Assembly (NCBI GenBank): GCA_947166305.1
Contig: CAMVDV010000001.1
Span: 1 to 64,000 of the forward strand
From: an uncultured Prevotellaceae bacterium
Lineage (GTDB): Bacteria; Bacteroidota; Bacteroidia; Bacteroidales; Bacteroidaceae
DNA length: 64,000 bases
Direction: 5' to 3'
The notes beneath the pieces are model-generated. The model was not told where the DNA came from and did not search any database. It saw only the letters and a list, made by a program, of their open reading frames with translations. Positions 63,231 to 64,000 of this stretch are shown one piece after another. The translations under genes and the position numbers were made by a program. Position 1 is the first letter of the stretch, and the number at the start of each line of letters is the position of its first letter.

Positions 63231-64000
63231 CAACGATAGAGACCATCATCATTGCCATTGTGGAAGGACTGACCGAGTTCCTTCCCGTGTCGTCCACGGG
63301 CCACATGATCATCACGCAGAACCTCCTCGGCGTGGAGAGCACACCTTTCGTCAAGGCTTTCACCATCATCATCCAGTTTGGTGCCATCCTTTCCGTCGTA
63401 TGCCTCTACTGGAACCGATTCTTTCGCCTGAACCGGACGCCCGCACCCTACGGCAGTACACCGCTTCAAGCCTTCCTCCACAAGTGGGACTTCTATTGGA
63501 AACTGCTCGTAGCTTTCATTCCTGCCATCGTGATAGGCTTCGTCGGCAAGATGTCGGGACTGATAGACCGCTTCCTCGAGAGTGTGGAAGTCGTGGCAGT
63601 CATGCTGGTGCTTGGCGGCATCTTCATGCTCTTCTGCGACAAGCTATTTAATAAAGGAAGCGAACGGACAGAGCTGACGGAGGGCAGGGCATTCCGCATC
63701 GGCCTTTTCCAGTGCATCGCCATGATACCAGGCGTGTCGCGTTCGATGGCAACCATCGTCGGTGGCATGGCACAGAAGCTCACTCGCCGCGCCGCAGCAG
63801 AGTTCTCCTTCTTCCTGGCCGTGCCCACCATGGCAGCAGCCACTGCCCTCGACTTCCTGCAGCTCTTTTTCGGCGATGAAGCAGACGCAAGCTGGGCCAC
63901 GAAGGACAATCTCCTGATGCTCGCCCTGGGCTGTGTGGTGGCATTCGTCGTAGCTTTGCTTGCCATGAAATGGTTCGTCGATTTCCTTGCCAAATACGGC
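63227..64000 (+). CDS. uppP: Undecaprenyl-diphosphatase, 3' truncated by window
   Basis: Inner-membrane enzyme that recycles undecaprenyl diphosphate for cell-wall synthesis and confers bacitracin tolerance. It is not in the ORF track because no stop is reached; ATG at 63227 reads open for 258 codons to the window end. Signature motifs [17 protein letters not shown] and [16 protein letters not shown] are present, with several transmembrane segments. Only a short C-terminal part is likely missing. Cotranscribed with the DUF3098 gene. Confidence 0.95.
   Translation, partial: MTTIETIIIAIVEGLTEFLPVSSTGHMIITQNLLGVESTPFVKAFTIIIQFGAILSVVCLYWNRFFRLNRTPAPYGSTPLQAFLHKWDFYWKLLVAFIPAIVIGFVGKMSGLIDRFLESVEVVAVMLVLGGIFMLFCDKLFNKGSERTELTEGRAFRIGLFQCIAMIPGVSRSMATIVGGMAQKLTRRAAAEFSFFLAVPTMAAATALDFLQLFFGDEADASWATKDNLLMLALGCVVAFVVALLAMKWFVDFLAKYG

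Overview
The window is a chromosomal segment of a Bacteroidales bacterium, most likely a member of Prevotellaceae. The evidence is a SusC/SusD pair, CoaX and GldE-type genes, the FtsX-DUF3098-UppP order, a Ser-type sulfatase, GH97 and GH27 glycosidases, and a recurring Bacteroidetes-style -7 promoter box (TAnnTTTG) ahead of many genes. The assignment comes from gene content and motifs only; no database search was possible.

Layout. 1-1563: 3' part of valS. 2.2-14.1 kb: SusC/SusD import locus with a zinc-metallohydrolase lipoprotein, a DUF4302 lipoprotein and a 1361-residue modular surface protein. 14.3-15.3 kb: REP-associated transposase (RAYT) between inverted REP pairs. 15.4-25 kb (minus): PpiD/SurA-like foldase, an unknown acidic protein, SecA, an alkaline-phosphatase-superfamily protein and an Lnb_N/DUF4105 membrane protein. 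25.6-29.9 kb: coaX, an outer-membrane protein, lptC and gldE. 30-37.7 kb: argR-GNAT-argG-argC-argD-proC-proB-proA. 37.8-45 kb: tRNA-Leu, sulfatase, GH97 enzyme and three FKBP paralogues. 45-48.8 kb: sirtuin, nucleoside kinase, HGSNAT-like acyltransferase. 49-54.7 kb: GH27 protein, tRNA-Arg, DUF4846 protein, small exported protein, and a LytTR regulator with its membrane partner. 55-56 kb: toxin-antitoxin-like pair. 56.5-59.9 kb: korA and korB separated by a GxxExxY cassette. 60-64 kb: miaB, ftsX, DUF3098, uppP (cut by the window end).

How the genes work together. The arg/pro block is a complete glutamate-to-proline set plus late arginine steps under a local ArgR. The SusCD locus and the two glycosidases suit a carbohydrate- or protein-scavenging gut or oral anaerobe. 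PpiD, SecA, LptC, the Lnb-like protein and three FKBPs form an envelope-biogenesis theme.

The most unusual content is between the genes. At about a dozen loci there are tandem arrays whose sequence differs but whose register is 22 bp, almost always just downstream of a stop codon. A second class of 7- or 8-bp-period arrays tends to lie just before start codons. There are also REP palindromes around the RAYT gene, long palindromic elements carried in frame inside proA and a sulfatase, a roughly 150-bp inverted duplication carrying two outward promoters with apparently leaderless GTG-start genes, and a GxxExxY gene bounded by inverted repeats inside the kor operon. All repeat registers were counted by hand from the sequence.
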